Source: Strigamia acuminata
Lineage: Eukaryota > Arthropoda > Chilopoda > Geophilomorpha > Linotaeniidae
DNA: 64,000 nt
Reading direction: 5' to 3'
Assembly (NCBI GenBank): GCA_949358305.1
Contig: OX442322.1
Coordinates: 8,184,001-8,248,000, forward strand
The stretch's first letter is position 1; each line of letters starts with the position of its first letter. This document shows positions 42,089 through 52,372 of the stretch, in pieces. A program made the translations under genes and the position numbers. The notes below the pieces were generated by a model. The model was not told the DNA's origin and searched no databases. It saw nothing but the letters and a program-made list of their open reading frames with translations.

Positions 42089-42580
42089 CTAATCTCCCCT
42101 GCTTATGGCAGTTATATGGAGATGCATGCACAAAATTAAATAGAACACTTTTAAGATTTTCAATAAAATACACTTTACGAAATTTCCCTTTAAGACTAGC
42201 AAATGAAAAAGCAAAAACAACAATGGAATACCCAATACAACACCCTCATGCAATAAAAATCTCCAAAACACACAAATAGAATGAAAAACAAAAGAAAATG
42301 CAATAATTTCAGGGGCAAACCAGCTTTCCAGCACAGCGCGTTGTGTTATCCAAATCCAAGATGGCGACCGTAGAATCCCGCTGATGACACTCAATTGTTC
42401 GTATTCGGCGCCAAACGAATCCCCGTTGTGACTGTTGTCACGTTGAACGATGATTGTTCTAGCAGACGACGAATCCCGAACGTATACTTCTCCCGTCGCA
42501 TCAATCACGCATAGAACCGTATCAATGACGAACCGGAAAAACTCACAGATTTCAGACGGAATCCTGGTCACGTGCACCAT
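42089..42580 (-). CDS. Bel-B leader ORF (hypothetical)
   Basis: This 163-residue frame has an ATG (42578-42580) that overlaps the first bases of the primer site. It is clearly related to the Bel-A leader ORF (HVTRIPSEICEFFRFV shared; hydrophobic CVFWRFLLHEGVVLGIPLLFLL). Near its end a frame change relative to Bel-A places the stem-loop in another frame (HLHITAISRGD), so the PYN ending is lost. Confidence 0.4.
   Translation of the reverse strand: MVHVTRIPSEICEFFRFVIDTVLCVIDATGEVYVRDSSSARTIIVQRDNSHNGDSFGAEYEQLSVISGILRSPSWIWITQRAVLESWFAPEIIAFSFVFHSICVFWRFLLHEGVVLGIPLLFLLFHLLVLKGNFVKCILLKILKVFYLILCMHLHITAISRGD
42094..42121 (-). promoter_or_regulatory. Bel-B leader stem-loop
   Basis: In sense orientation CTCC-ATATAA-CTGC-CATAA-GCAG-G-GGAG. 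Compared with Bel-A1 the loop is identical, but the closing pair of the inner stem changes from G-C to C-G on both sides. Confidence 0.65.
42558..42579 (-). promoter_or_regulatory. Bel-B primer binding site (tRNA-His-like)
   Basis: In sense orientation TGGTGCACGTGACCAGGATT starts 15 bases after the LTR, the same as in Bel-A, including the inserted A. Confidence 0.7.
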
Positions 42581-42594
42581 AAATTCTTATCCTA

Positions 42595-44235
42595 TGTAGC
42601 GGTCAATCACACAGGACAGAAAAGAACTGAGCCATGGCGTTTTGAATCTCCCGCCAATCCACTCAAACGATCGTATAGTGAGGTTAGTACGTATACCGTG
42701 TGGAAACAGATTTAATTTGTCCCGAAATGCATTGGAGAATGAAGGAATCCCTGTAGAAACTACTGTTGAATGGTATCCAAGTGTCCGCTTAACCATTGAC
42801 CAGTCTGGGAAAATGTTTGGCTACTCCCGACACATTGTAATGGCGACGAAAGTAAAAACTCCAGGAGATAACATAAAACAACTTATTTATTCGGAAGTAG
42901 AATGATAACTGACCAAATACACGAATGTACGTTGGCTAACAAAGAAAATGCACGTGCAAAACAATGGTCACGGCACGCGCCAAGGTAAAAAACACAATTG
43001 AGAAATTCCGTTGCTATGACAACGGAGAAAAATGAAATACATTGAAGTGAGCGATTGCTCAAAAATGCATTAAAATCAAATTGCAATATGTCAAAATGAC
43101 CACAAAGATGTCAGGAACATAAAAGTAAATGGTAACAATGCTCAAAAACACTTAAAACAATGAGAAAATACAGAAAGAATCGATCGGGAAGCAGACGATC
43201 GGCTCAGCCAATCAGAATACAGCAAAGTTACGTAATGCAAAGATTTGAATTTAAAACCTCACAAAATCACTGAAATGGTAAATAATATGCACTAAAATAC
43301 AATGAAATGAAATAGTAAATGCAAAACAAGTATTAATAATACAATAGAATCGATTTAATAACGAAATTAGCGAATAAATCCAACATGGCGCCCGTACAAC
43401 TCAATAAGAGCGGCAAAACACGACATTTGAATTCTGACACAAGAATATAGCAAATACTAGGTAATGTTACTAATAAATACACTTAGGAAAAGTAATTTCC
43501 TTCAAAATAAAGCACTTTTAATAAGAATACACATGAAAATTAGTCTTGAAAGAAAAGAAACGATCGCGGACGGCAACGCACATGCGAGGTCCGTCACGAT
43601 CGTTCGTACAGACAAAACGGCTGCTCCGGGAAAGAAACTAAGTGCACAGATCGACAGATCACCCCTGAATTAGTCTAAAACAATATTAGGATCAATTCTA
43701 ACGACAAGAATTCAATGAAAACGAAAGGTTAGAAGTTGGAGTCAAAACCGAACTAGATTTCGAAATATGACGTCACTCCAATTACACTAGTGAACTGTTT
43801 GACGACGGATGCACCCAATTTCACACGGAAACACACAAAATGAATAGGAATTGATAATATAAGACAAATTCTTATAAATAACACTTGAAATGAATGCAAT
43901 AGACAATGAAATATCATATTTTAATAAACAACAGTATCATAAAACACTTTAATAGTTTTAATAATGCAAAAAATCCTGTAAAATAAGATTAAAATGTTAT
44001 GCAAAATAAAACACACTAGAATAAGTCTATTTAAACACACAATACCCAAAATTCATGACAATATAAGAAAATAATGAACTAAAAGCTTTAATATGACACA
44101 AAAAACACCTGAAATGTAAGTCAAACTATTAGAAGCAAAATTTAACAACACTTTGAATATTTAATAGGACAATAAAATGGCAAATAAAAAGCAGTATCAA
44201 TTTATATTCCACTCTGTTTGCAACAGGTTGCAACA
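42595..44235 (-). repeat. Bel-B 5' LTR
   Basis: This 1641-bp LTR is the partner of 34671-36311. CTGT follows at 44236-44239. Confidence 0.93.
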
Positions 44236-44239
44236 CTGT

Positions 44240-44713
44240 ATCGGAGCAGACCAGCGACCCGGGAGAGTTGGAGGCGCTGCTATCTACAGCAAATATTCGA
44301 GAGACACGTGCTGTCAATGAACTCAATGATCTTCAAATACATTCTGAGCATGGATTTTATCTTGAAGCCATTGAAAAACTCGAGGCAGTTCAAACAAGAG
44401 TGGATCTTCTCCGCGGACGTTGGGAAGTATCGAAACGGTCCCTTCCTACACTGGGAGGACGACTAAACATGTCAACTGCATCTGGCGGTCATACGACAAT
44501 GAATGCTTCTTTTCGAAAATTCCAGAAGTTGCCAAAATTGGAGTCTGTGAAGTTCGATGGGGACATTTTGAAGTACAAGACTTTCAAAAGTAACTTTGAA
44601 AATTCAGTACATAAGGATCCAGACTTAAGCGATGTGGAAAAGCTTCAATATCTACAAACAATGTGTGTTGGCAAAGCAGCCACTTTGATTTCAACTTTTC
44701 CCTTGATCGAGGA
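44240..44713 (+). pseudogene. Bel-A2 polyprotein, fragment 2 (gag)
   Basis: This continues the Bel-A2 gag frame after the CTGT duplication: SEQTSDPGELEALL through PKLESVKFDGD to TFPLIE. It is cut by Gyp at the AGGA duplication (44710-44713 and 52369-52372). The codons either side join exactly as in Bel-A1. Confidence 0.9.
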
Positions 44714-45344
44714 TGTCGTGATTCGACTTTGTGGTTAAAGATAATAAATAATACACTCGGGAATACAATATATTTCAAATACTGCTTTATTAAAACACGC
44801 TTACTAATACAAATATAAGTCAAGATGTTTCCTGTGTTGGTCCTCGGATTCGGCTGCGAATACGAGTTGCCGCTAAACAATGGCGGATCCAATTGTTTAG
44901 TCCTACGCGTGGTCTATGTTTGTTGTCTAGGGTATTTCCACGTGTTATTATGAACACGCGAGAATTCGCTTTCTCGTGCGAATTAAACGAATATCGTTCG
45001 AATATTTATTCTAGCGTAGATTGGCTACGCTAAATAAATGTGGCTGTTGTACAGTTGAAATGGTCAGCGGGCACCGGTCCTCGATCAATCCGTGAAACGG
45101 CCTGAAAGGTGAGGTAAATGGTGCTCTTGCTGAAATGTGGTAACTGTAGTGTCGTTTCCGGTCAAGCATTGGCTATATATATTAACCGGAAATGACGTCA
45201 TATGCAAATCCTTCTGATTATGCAGGTTCGCAGAAACACGCGACTAGTCAGTCTAGTCGGTATTTCTAGCGCGCTCTAGTGGCGAGTATTAGTAACACAA
45301 TAATCACCGCTAATTACTTCTTCAGGTGATGCTGAATCACCACA
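44714..45344 (-). repeat. Gyp 3' LTR
   Basis: The LTR is 631 bp, from TGTCGTGATT to GAATCACCACA. Its partner is 51738-52368. Sense-strand AATAAA lies at 44786-44791. Confidence 0.93.
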
Positions 45345-45357
45345 CGTCCCTCCCCGA
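45345..45357 (-). promoter_or_regulatory. Gyp polypurine tract
   Basis: In sense orientation TCGGGGAGGGACG abuts the LTR start TGTGGTGATT. Confidence 0.7.
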
Positions 45358-45538
45358 GAATAAATCATCGGGGCCCCCCCTTTAAATAAAGGTGGAGCAG
45401 TATCTTTAATCATAAATAATCTTTTTATTAAATAATGATGAATGATGAACAAAATATTTTACATTCTTGAAATTGATACATAAATAATTTCAGGGTTTTT
45501 TAGAGAAGACAGTCTTCTCGTTATGAATATGTAATTAA

Positions 45539-48500
45539 TTATTTCTTCAAGTTATCGGCGTAACTTGGCTTATCTTCCGAACTTGGTTCGTCCAGGTTGG
45601 GAGATGTGGTCAATTTTGAAGAGTAGTCCGAGGGGTCTTCGCTCTCGTTCAAGTAGAAACGTAAGTGACCTGGTGCTTCCAGCGGATTCCCCGTTCGTTC
45701 GTGGGCCCAAATTGGCGGCAAAAAGGGCGACATTCCCTGATTGGTGTGATGGATTCTTTGGGCCTCGGCAATGCTGGTTGGTCTCTCCATTGGAAAGAGT
45801 TCGGGCCATCCAGTCGCGACATCCATGATTACTAATATATATTTGTTTTTATTGGATGACGTGGGTTTTGGGCCCATTAAATCCACGCTCCAGCAATCGA
45901 AGGGTGCGAAAGGGCCAAGTGAGATTCTCTCGTAGTTCTTGGGCGTCCTCGGCTTGCACGCTTGGCATCTGGGGCAGTGATGAATAAAACGAACAATATC
46001 TCGGGTCATTTTTGGCCAGAAATAAAGTTGATTTGCTCGGTAGATCGTTCTGGCCACTCCAGAATGTCCGGCGAGCGGGTGTCCGTGGACCATCCACAGA
46101 AACCTTGTCAGCAGACTCCTGGGTATAACGACTTTCATCGAAGTTCCTGTCTCCGTCAGATCATCGCGGAAATTCGGGTGGTGTTTTAGTAGAAGTCCAT
46201 CCTCGATTAAGTACGTGGAGGCTTCTCTTTCGAATTCTTCACGTTGGATTTCGTCGAAATTCTCGTCGGGAAATATTTTATCTGTGATGAAGTCTCGATA
46301 AGTTTTACAGAAGTCGTCTGCCATCTGGGCGGCTATTAATTCGTCCCTGGTGGGCGGTTTGCTATTCGTCCCCTTGCTTACGTGGGCGACGAATGCTCGA
46401 ACGTACTTGTCGGAGATTCGAGGTTCTATTGTTAGCTCATAATTTGGGTGAGCGTCCTTGACCGACTGGTACGCTCGGAGCCAATAACTGTAATAATTCT
46501 GGTCTCCTGACTCGAGTTTCTCCTTGGGTAATTCGTTTAGCTTTTTAAATTCCCATTTTCGGACGGGGTTCGGACAGTAGAAGAGGCGTGAGTCGTCCTC
46601 TCCGCAGTCGGTCTCGTCTTCGGGGTCTGAAGCTGGGGCTCGTGAGAGGGCGTCTGCCACGACGTTGAATTTTCCGGGTCGGTATTCAATGATTAAGTCA
46701 CAAGCCATTAATTCTAGCTGCCAGCGAGCCATTCTTCCGGACGGTTCCTTCAACGCCATTAACCACTTTAGTGCTTCGTGGTCAGTTTGTACGTTGAACT
46801 TGGTAAATTCCAGGTATGGTCTGAATTTTCGGATTGCCCAGACGACGGCTAGACATTCTAACTCTGTCGCATTATAATTCTTTTCGGCTGCTTGTAATTT
46901 CCGGCTGATGAACATCGTCGGGACCTCTAACACTACTCCGTCGATGTCATGCTTTTGAAGCAACGCAGCACCTAGGCCAATTCGACTGGCGTCGGTGTGA
47001 AGAGTGAATTCTCGATTAAGATCTGGTAGGGGAATTCGTTTTACATCGATCAGCATTTGTTTTATTTTGTTAAACGATGTTTCGCAGTGGTCAGTCCACT
47101 CGAAATCTTTATCGTTGCGTAACAGATCTGTGATGGGCGCCGCGACGTCTGCCAAATTTGGGAGCAATCGATTGAAGAAATTCACCATGCCCATGAAACG
47201 TTGGACTCCTTTTACATCTTCCGGGGCGGGGAACTGGCTAATCGCCTGGGTCTTTTTCGGGTCGATGGATAGGCCACCTGTTCCGACTGTGTAACCCAGG
47301 AATGCCAATTCTTTGCGGCAAAATTTACTTTTCCCTGGATGAATGTTTAGACCGGCTTTTGTGAGTCGCTCCATGACGTCATTCACGTGTATCAGGTGAT
47401 CTTCAAAAGTTTGGGAGACTATGACTATATCATCGAGGTAAGCCCATGCGTATTTGTGTAAGGCATCGCCGAGAACTTTTTCTATTAGTTTTTGAAAGGT
47501 GGCGGGTGCGTTTACTAACCCGAAGGGCATTACATTAAACATCAGTCGACCCTGTGGTGCCCAAAAAGCTGTTTTCTCTTTATCCTCTTCCCGCAATTCA
47601 ACCTGCCAGTAACCCTTGGACAAGTCCATGGTCGTGACCCAGTTAAATGGGGCGAGCTCCCGTAGAATCGCTTCTATTGACGGCATTTGGATGGGGTCGA
47701 TGACGGTTATGGCGTTTAAAGGTCTATAATCGATGCAGAGGCGCGGTTCGGAGCCTGGTCGCATGACGAGGACAATCCTCATTCCATATTCTCCGATGGC
47801 GTGCGACACGATCCCTTTTTCGAGCAACTCGTTGCACATCGTTCTTACGATATGTCTCTTTTGGGGATTCATAGTTTTAAAAGGTACTCGCACCGGTTTT
47901 CCCGTAACCAATTCGATCTCGTGCATTACGTAACTAGTCTTTCCTGGATCTTTATTTAAGTTCTTCGAGTGCTTCTTGAGCATTTCCTCGAGGAGTTTCG
48001 TTTGTTCTTCTCCAAGATTGGCGTCCATGGCCAGATTATGTATTAAATTCTCCTCTTGGAGGATAGTATTAAACGACTTAAAATTATAGTCTTGGATGAA
48101 CTTCTTAATTTCGCCTCCTCCCCATTCCTCGTCGTCCTTAGCTTTGTCTAGGAGTTCCGGAGGTATTATGGGTAGTCGTGGGTCCTCGTGGTTGTCGATG
48201 TAATTCCACGAACGTGTGACTGGGTTGGGCTGGATGTTCATCCGTTCCATCAAATCCATTCCTATCAGCAGGATTGTGTCTCGGGTTGGTAACACGATGA
48301 AGAAATGCTTAATCGTGCCTCCTTCCCATACAAAATCGGTTGATAACGTCCCCACTGCTCTAACTTCTCCCGCTGCTGTAAGAACTCGAATATTCTCGTT
48401 CATTCCCCGTAATTTTTTCTGTATTTTTTCTTCGAGTGATTCGAATAAGTCGGTGGAGATAAACGACTGATCCGCTCCCGAGTCGAGTAGTCCCATTAAC

Positions 48501-48802
48501 ACCTTTTTGCCGAAAGAGACTGGTATTTTAGCCAGTACGCTCTTCGCTTCTGTTGATAGGTTGCAACGAAGTATTCGCTTTTTAAGAGGATTGGCCCCTT
48601 GGTCAAGCGGCAAAGTCATGAAAGCGTTGGCTATACCGTCTTCGTCTCTAATTTCGAATTTCCGTTTTTTGGTTGGAGTTGTGACTTCCTCGTTGGCAGC
48701 TTCCTCGAAGAATTCCAACAATTTTTTCATTTCTTTAATTTGTTTTTCCACCAGTGTAAGGTCCATCGTTTTCGAAGTTATCGCGAGCGGATGTGGAATC
48801 AC
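45539..48802 (-). CDS. Gyp Pol (protease, RT, RNase H, broken integrase)
   Basis: The frame is about 1087 codons, opening at a GTG that overlaps the gag stop by four bases; it is in the -1 frame relative to gag, so frameshifting or reinitiation is likely. The protease has LLDSGADQSF near residue 107. RT has YLDDIVIV near 455, RNase H has FTLHTDASRIGLG and the YRPGKFNVVADALSR ending, and the integrase has an H2C2 finger (HPLAGHSGV...CPRCQACK). The integrase core keeps the first Asp in CWSVDLMGP but after FPMERPTSIAEA jumps to a late segment (MSPFLPPIWAHERTG). The parts carrying the second Asp and Glu are missing while the frame stays open. RT looks intact and the integrase cannot be. Confidence 0.92.
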   Translation of the reverse strand: MIPHPLAITSKTMDLTLVEKQIKEMKKLLEFFEEAANEEVTTPTKKRKFEIRDEDGIANAFMTLPLDQGANPLKKRILRCNLSTEAKSVLAKIPVSFGKKVLMGLLDSGADQSFISTDLFESLEEKIQKKLRGMNENIRVLTAAGEVRAVGTLSTDFVWEGGTIKHFFIVLPTRDTILLIGMDLMERMNIQPNPVTRSWNYIDNHEDPRLPIIPPELLDKAKDDEEWGGGEIKKFIQDYNFKSFNTILQEENLIHNLAMDANLGEEQTKLLEEMLKKHSKNLNKDPGKTSYVMHEIELVTGKPVRVPFKTMNPQKRHIVRTMCNELLEKGIVSHAIGEYGMRIVLVMRPGSEPRLCIDYRPLNAITVIDPIQMPSIEAILRELAPFNWVTTMDLSKGYWQVELREEDKEKTAFWAPQGRLMFNVMPFGLVNAPATFQKLIEKVLGDALHKYAWAYLDDIVIVSQTFEDHLIHVNDVMERLTKAGLNIHPGKSKFCRKELAFLGYTVGTGGLSIDPKKTQAISQFPAPEDVKGVQRFMGMVNFFNRLLPNLADVAAPITDLLRNDKDFEWTDHCETSFNKIKQMLIDVKRIPLPDLNREFTLHTDASRIGLGAALLQKHDIDGVVLEVPTMFISRKLQAAEKNYNATELECLAVVWAIRKFRPYLEFTKFNVQTDHEALKWLMALKEPSGRMARWQLELMACDLIIEYRPGKFNVVADALSRAPASDPEDETDCGEDDSRLFYCPNPVRKWEFKKLNELPKEKLESGDQNYYSYWLRAYQSVKDAHPNYELTIEPRISDKYVRAFVAHVSKGTNSKPPTRDELIAAQMADDFCKTYRDFITDKIFPDENFDEIQREEFEREASTYLIEDGLLLKHHPNFRDDLTETGTSMKVVIPRSLLTRFLWMVHGHPLAGHSGVARTIYRANQLYFWPKMTRDIVRFIHHCPRCQACKPRTPKNYERISLGPFAPFDCWSVDLMGPKPTSSNKNKYILVIMDVATGWPELFPMERPTSIAEAQRIHHTNQGMSPFLPPIWAHERTGNPLEAPGHLRFYLNESEDPSDYSSKLTTSPNLDEPSSEDKPSYADNLKK

Positions 48803-51645
48803 TTTTGTTCCGCCCGCGAGTTCCAGTTTTTTGTCATACTGTCGAATTTGGCGGTGAGTTCCTTCAAGATTTTTTCTTGTTCCTTCGCGAGCAATTTCAC
48901 TAGCTCCTCACGCTCTGCGGCCTTGTCGTCGGCTTTTTTCTTTGCCAGTTTTGGGCAGGCCTGACGCCAGTGGCCGTCTTCGTTACAGAAATTACAAGGG
49001 CTTTTCTTCTTTCCCTCCCGCTCAAAAGGTTTTTTGGGGTAGTCCTTCTTCTCGGAAGTCGCCTCTGTTTTCGGGTTGTGGTGTTCCGATTTTCTGGACT
49101 TCATCTGAGGTCGGTAGCTGGGCGCCAGTTCCTTCCCCATGTTTGCGTGTACCACATCGTTGATACTTTCGTCAGCCTCATCGCTTTCCGAGAATTGCTC
49201 AGAGTCTTCGCTTACTTCGTCTTCCGACTTTTCCTCGGCGGCGTTAGTTTGCGTGCGATAGGCCTTATTCGGAGGTGGTAAAGGGTTAGAAGCTTGTTGG
49301 TTTTTCTTTGAGGGGAGTGGCTCTATACTTCCGTTTAGATAATTTCGCGATTGGAGCAGCTTAGTGGAGTCTATGCTGCGCTCCTGTATTCGTTGCTGTC
49401 GGGCCACTCCTAGAGCTCGCTCTTCTTTTGTCAGATTTTCGTTATACCGAGCATTTACTTCGGTGTGTTTCTTCTCGACGAAAGCTAGGATGGCTTTGAA
49501 ATTATCCCCTTTAGGAGCGTTCATTTCTCGTAGGACTTTGGTTGCGGTTTCGTTTAGTCCTTGTTCGAAGAGAGCTTTCTGAGCGTGTTGGTCAAATGGT
49601 TTGTCCATTTCACGGAACAGGCTGTCGGCTCGTTGTACGTATTCCCTCAGAGTTTCCCCGGGAGCTTGCTTCATAGAGCTTACTCTTTTCTGGATTTCTT
49701 GGCTCGTCTCGCCATATTGATTGTGGAACTTTATGACGAAATCTTCCCAGTTTCGGGGTTGGATATCAGCGTACCAGTTTCGGGCCCGGTTGATCAGCAT
49801 TTCTGGTATTCCGCGTGCAACCATTTCGTCGGGTTCCGCTCCTAAGCGATTAATCGTCAGGGCGACTTCGTCCAAAAACAAGTTGCCGGCGTTCCAGGAT
49901 CCGTCGAACTTAATTAGTCTCAGGGTCGTCCACTTGATGTTGTTATCCTTGCGAGAATACAGCCATCGGTCTGCGGAGTAACGTTTCAACAATCCTTCGC
50001 TTCGATCGTCCTCCTCGGTCTCTTGGCCACGGCTTTGTTGAAGTTTTTGGTCCATGGCCTGAAGGAGTTCGTCTTTCATCGTCCGTAGTTGGTTGCTTAG
50101 CGAGTCAGTCTCACTAAGCAGCGGTGATGATCGTGGATTGTCGGAAGGGAGGCTTGGGTAATGCGTACCGTTGCCCGTCAGTCCGAACTGATTGTGTTGG
50201 AACGACGTTTTCCCTGATGATCCCGCGGTGTTCGGGTTATTCGTGAGGTCTTGCGCTATGGTTGAGTTATCTGGGTTCGCTTTCTCTGGAGCGGAGGTTT
50301 GGCTCAACTTTGTTCCGGGCGGTATCAGATCGTCCAGTCGGGTCCCCGTGAGGCCTTCGTTCGTTTTTTTGATAAAAACGTAGGAATCTCTCCCAGCATA
50401 CGCTTCGGCGGCGTGTTTCTTTTCGAGGTGATTTTTAACTGCGTTAATCTCCTCGAGCGTCGGCATGGCCAGTTTATTTTGACCTACTTCGTTGCGTATT
50501 TGATTCTTCTGATTTATACATCTGATTAGCTCTGCGTTAGGGTCGCCTGGGTTGTTATTACTGGTTTGGCCAGTTTTCATTGCGAATGAGTTTTTTACTG
50601 CCCATGATTGTGCGCCCTGATTATTCCTCCTATCCTGTATAAACGCCTCGTACAGTTCTCCTTTGACTTCGTCCGATTCGTTCAAGATGCTATCTAGTCC
50701 GTTGACTCGGATACTGCCGTGAGATGCTTGAGAGTCGATACTTTCGCTGTCTGACGTTGCTTCGCCGCCTGTCTCGGACTGTTGTCGATCTGCTCCGACC
50801 CGACGTCGTTTCTCTCCGCGTCTGGCCGTGTTATCTGCCGATCGTTTTTCAGTCCTCTGATTTACTAGGTCGATTACTCGGCTTAGCTCTGCGTAGGGAT
50901 CCTTGTCCTGGTCGATCTCGATGCCGTGTGCGCAAGCTACCCGAGTTACTTCTATTGCTTTGGCTACCAGCTCCTTAGCTGTGTGAGACCGTTCTGGGGA
51001 GCTCTGTACGGAGTTTGGCTCCGAATGCTGGCTTAACCCGTTGCTTGGCGGCCGGATCTGGCAGTCCTTTGCCATTTCTCGTTCGATTATTTTCTGCTTC
51101 GCGAGCAATTCTCGAGCCAGCTCGCGCTCCAGTGCCATTTGTTTAGCTTGGTGTTCTTGTGCCAAGCTCTGTTCCATGGCAGCTAATTTCTCGCGATGCT
51201 CTCTGGCTAAATCTTCCATCAATTCGTTTTTCTTCTTCTCTAACGCGACTGTTCTTGCTTGGTCTGCGCGGGCAGCCTCGTTGATAATTGCGGCACTTGT
51301 GTTTGCCGCTTTATTTAGAAGAGTCATTAGATCCATTTCACTGGGATCCTTTTCGACTGGTCTTGGGCTTTTCAATCCGAATCGAGGGTTTTCGAACGAT
51401 TTATTTAGTCCGTTTTCTTCGTGAGAGCTTCCTGATCCTTCGAATTCGCCTCCCGTAAACGGAAGTTGTCTTGCAAGGGGAAGGCTTTCACTTGATGATT
51501 CCGTTGAAACTTTAGTCGAGTTAGTCTCGACTTCTGGTTCCACGTGGTTCGCTTCTTCCGCTTTTTGGCGTTCGATTTCTTCGGCTTCTTTTCTATCCTT
51601 TTCGTCGTTACGCCTTTTTCTATCTTCTGCGGTAGTTTTTGTCAT
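48799..51645 (-). CDS. Gyp Gag
   Basis: This 948-residue protein starts at the ATG at 51645 (MTKTTAEDRKRR). A long highly charged, coiled-coil-like N-terminus (to about residue 200) precedes a serine/asparagine-rich middle. A retrotransposon capsid domain lies at about 580-760 (LIKFDGSWNAGNLFLDEV, GETLREYVQRADSLFREM). An acidic stretch is followed by one CCHC knuckle near 884-897 (CNFCNEDGHWRQAC). It is much longer than a typical Gypsy Gag, mainly because of the N-terminal extension. Confidence 0.93.
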   Translation of the reverse strand: MTKTTAEDRKRRNDEKDRKEAEEIERQKAEEANHVEPEVETNSTKVSTESSSESLPLARQLPFTGGEFEGSGSSHEENGLNKSFENPRFGLKSPRPVEKDPSEMDLMTLLNKAANTSAAIINEAARADQARTVALEKKKNELMEDLAREHREKLAAMEQSLAQEHQAKQMALERELARELLAKQKIIEREMAKDCQIRPPSNGLSQHSEPNSVQSSPERSHTAKELVAKAIEVTRVACAHGIEIDQDKDPYAELSRVIDLVNQRTEKRSADNTARRGEKRRRVGADRQQSETGGEATSDSESIDSQASHGSIRVNGLDSILNESDEVKGELYEAFIQDRRNNQGAQSWAVKNSFAMKTGQTSNNNPGDPNAELIRCINQKNQIRNEVGQNKLAMPTLEEINAVKNHLEKKHAAEAYAGRDSYVFIKKTNEGLTGTRLDDLIPPGTKLSQTSAPEKANPDNSTIAQDLTNNPNTAGSSGKTSFQHNQFGLTGNGTHYPSLPSDNPRSSPLLSETDSLSNQLRTMKDELLQAMDQKLQQSRGQETEEDDRSEGLLKRYSADRWLYSRKDNNIKWTTLRLIKFDGSWNAGNLFLDEVALTINRLGAEPDEMVARGIPEMLINRARNWYADIQPRNWEDFVIKFHNQYGETSQEIQKRVSSMKQAPGETLREYVQRADSLFREMDKPFDQHAQKALFEQGLNETATKVLREMNAPKGDNFKAILAFVEKKHTEVNARYNENLTKEERALGVARQQRIQERSIDSTKLLQSRNYLNGSIEPLPSKKNQQASNPLPPPNKAYRTQTNAAEEKSEDEVSEDSEQFSESDEADESINDVVHANMGKELAPSYRPQMKSRKSEHHNPKTEATSEKKDYPKKPFEREGKKKSPCNFCNEDGHWRQACPKLAKKKADDKAAEREELVKLLAKEQEKILKELTAKFDSMTKNWNSRAEQK

Positions 51646-51717
51646 TTCTTACGATATAATGATCGATCGAAAGATCCCGGTTATTATTTAAAGTATTGTC
51701 TTAAGGTTAGCAAATCT

Positions 51718-51735
51718 ATCCCGGACAGACCCCCA
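51718..51735 (-). promoter_or_regulatory. Gyp primer binding site (tRNA-Pro-like)
   Basis: In sense orientation TGGGGGTCTGTCCGGGAT starts two bases after the LTR. Its complement resembles the end of animal tRNA-Pro (ATCCCGGAC...CCCCCA) with about three internal mismatches. Confidence 0.55.
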
Positions 51736-51737
51736 CG

Positions 51738-52368
51738 TGTCGTGATTCGACTTTGTGGTTAAAGATAATAAATAATACACTCGGGAATACAATATATTTC
51801 AAATACTGCTTTATTAAAACACGCTTACTAATACAAATATAAGTCAAGATGTTTCCTGTGTTGGTCCTCGGATTCGGCTGCGAATACGAGTTGCCGCTAA
51901 ACAATGGCGGATCCAATTGTTTAGTCCTACGCGTGGTCTATGTTTGTTGTCTAGGGTATTTCCACGTGTTATTATGAACACGCGAGAATTCGCTTTCTCG
52001 TGCGAATTAAACGAATATCGTTCGAATATTTATTCTAGCGTAGATTGGCTACGCTAAATAAATGTGGCTGTTGTACAGTTGAAATGGTCAGCGGGCACCG
52101 GTCCTCGATCAATCCGTGAAACGGCCTGAAAGGTGAGGTAAATGGTGCTCTTGCTGAAATGTGGTAACTGTAGTGTCGTTTCCGGTCAAGCATTGGCTAT
52201 ATATATTAACCGGAAATGACGTCATATGCAAATCCTTCTGATTATGCAGGTTCGCAGAAACACGCGACTAGTCAGTCTAGTCGGTATTTCTAGCGCGCTC
52301 TAGTGGCGAGTATTAGTAACACAATAATCACCGCTAATTACTTCTTCAGGTGATGCTGAATCACCACA
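51738..52368 (-). repeat. Gyp 5' LTR
   Basis: This 631-bp LTR is the partner of 44714-45344. AGGA follows at 52369-52372. Confidence 0.93.
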
Positions 52369-52372
52369 AGGA

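Larger units (their letters stand above)
34671..44235 (-). mobile_element. Bel-B: apparently intact Bel/Pao retrotransposon
   Basis: This 9565-bp element has 1641-bp LTRs (34671-36311 and 42595-44235) in which I found no difference, CTGT duplications, a tRNA-His-like primer site, leader stem-loop and one uninterrupted polyprotein of 1753 residues. It is related to, but clearly distinct from, Bel-A. It is the only element in the window with all enzymes and no interruption, hence the best candidate for an active autonomous helper. Confidence 0.94.
44714..52368 (-). mobile_element. Gyp: Gypsy/Ty3 LTR retrotransposon with deleted integrase core
   Basis: This 7655-bp element has 631-bp LTRs (44714-45344 and 51738-52368) that look identical, TGT...ACA ends and AGGA duplications. 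On the minus strand it has primer site, gag (51645-48799), overlapping pol (48802-45539), polypurine tract and LTR. The pol order, protease-RT-RNase H-integrase, is that of Gypsy. The integrase lacks its second aspartate and its glutamate, so this copy needed integrase from elsewhere or lost it at its last transposition. Confidence 0.94.
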
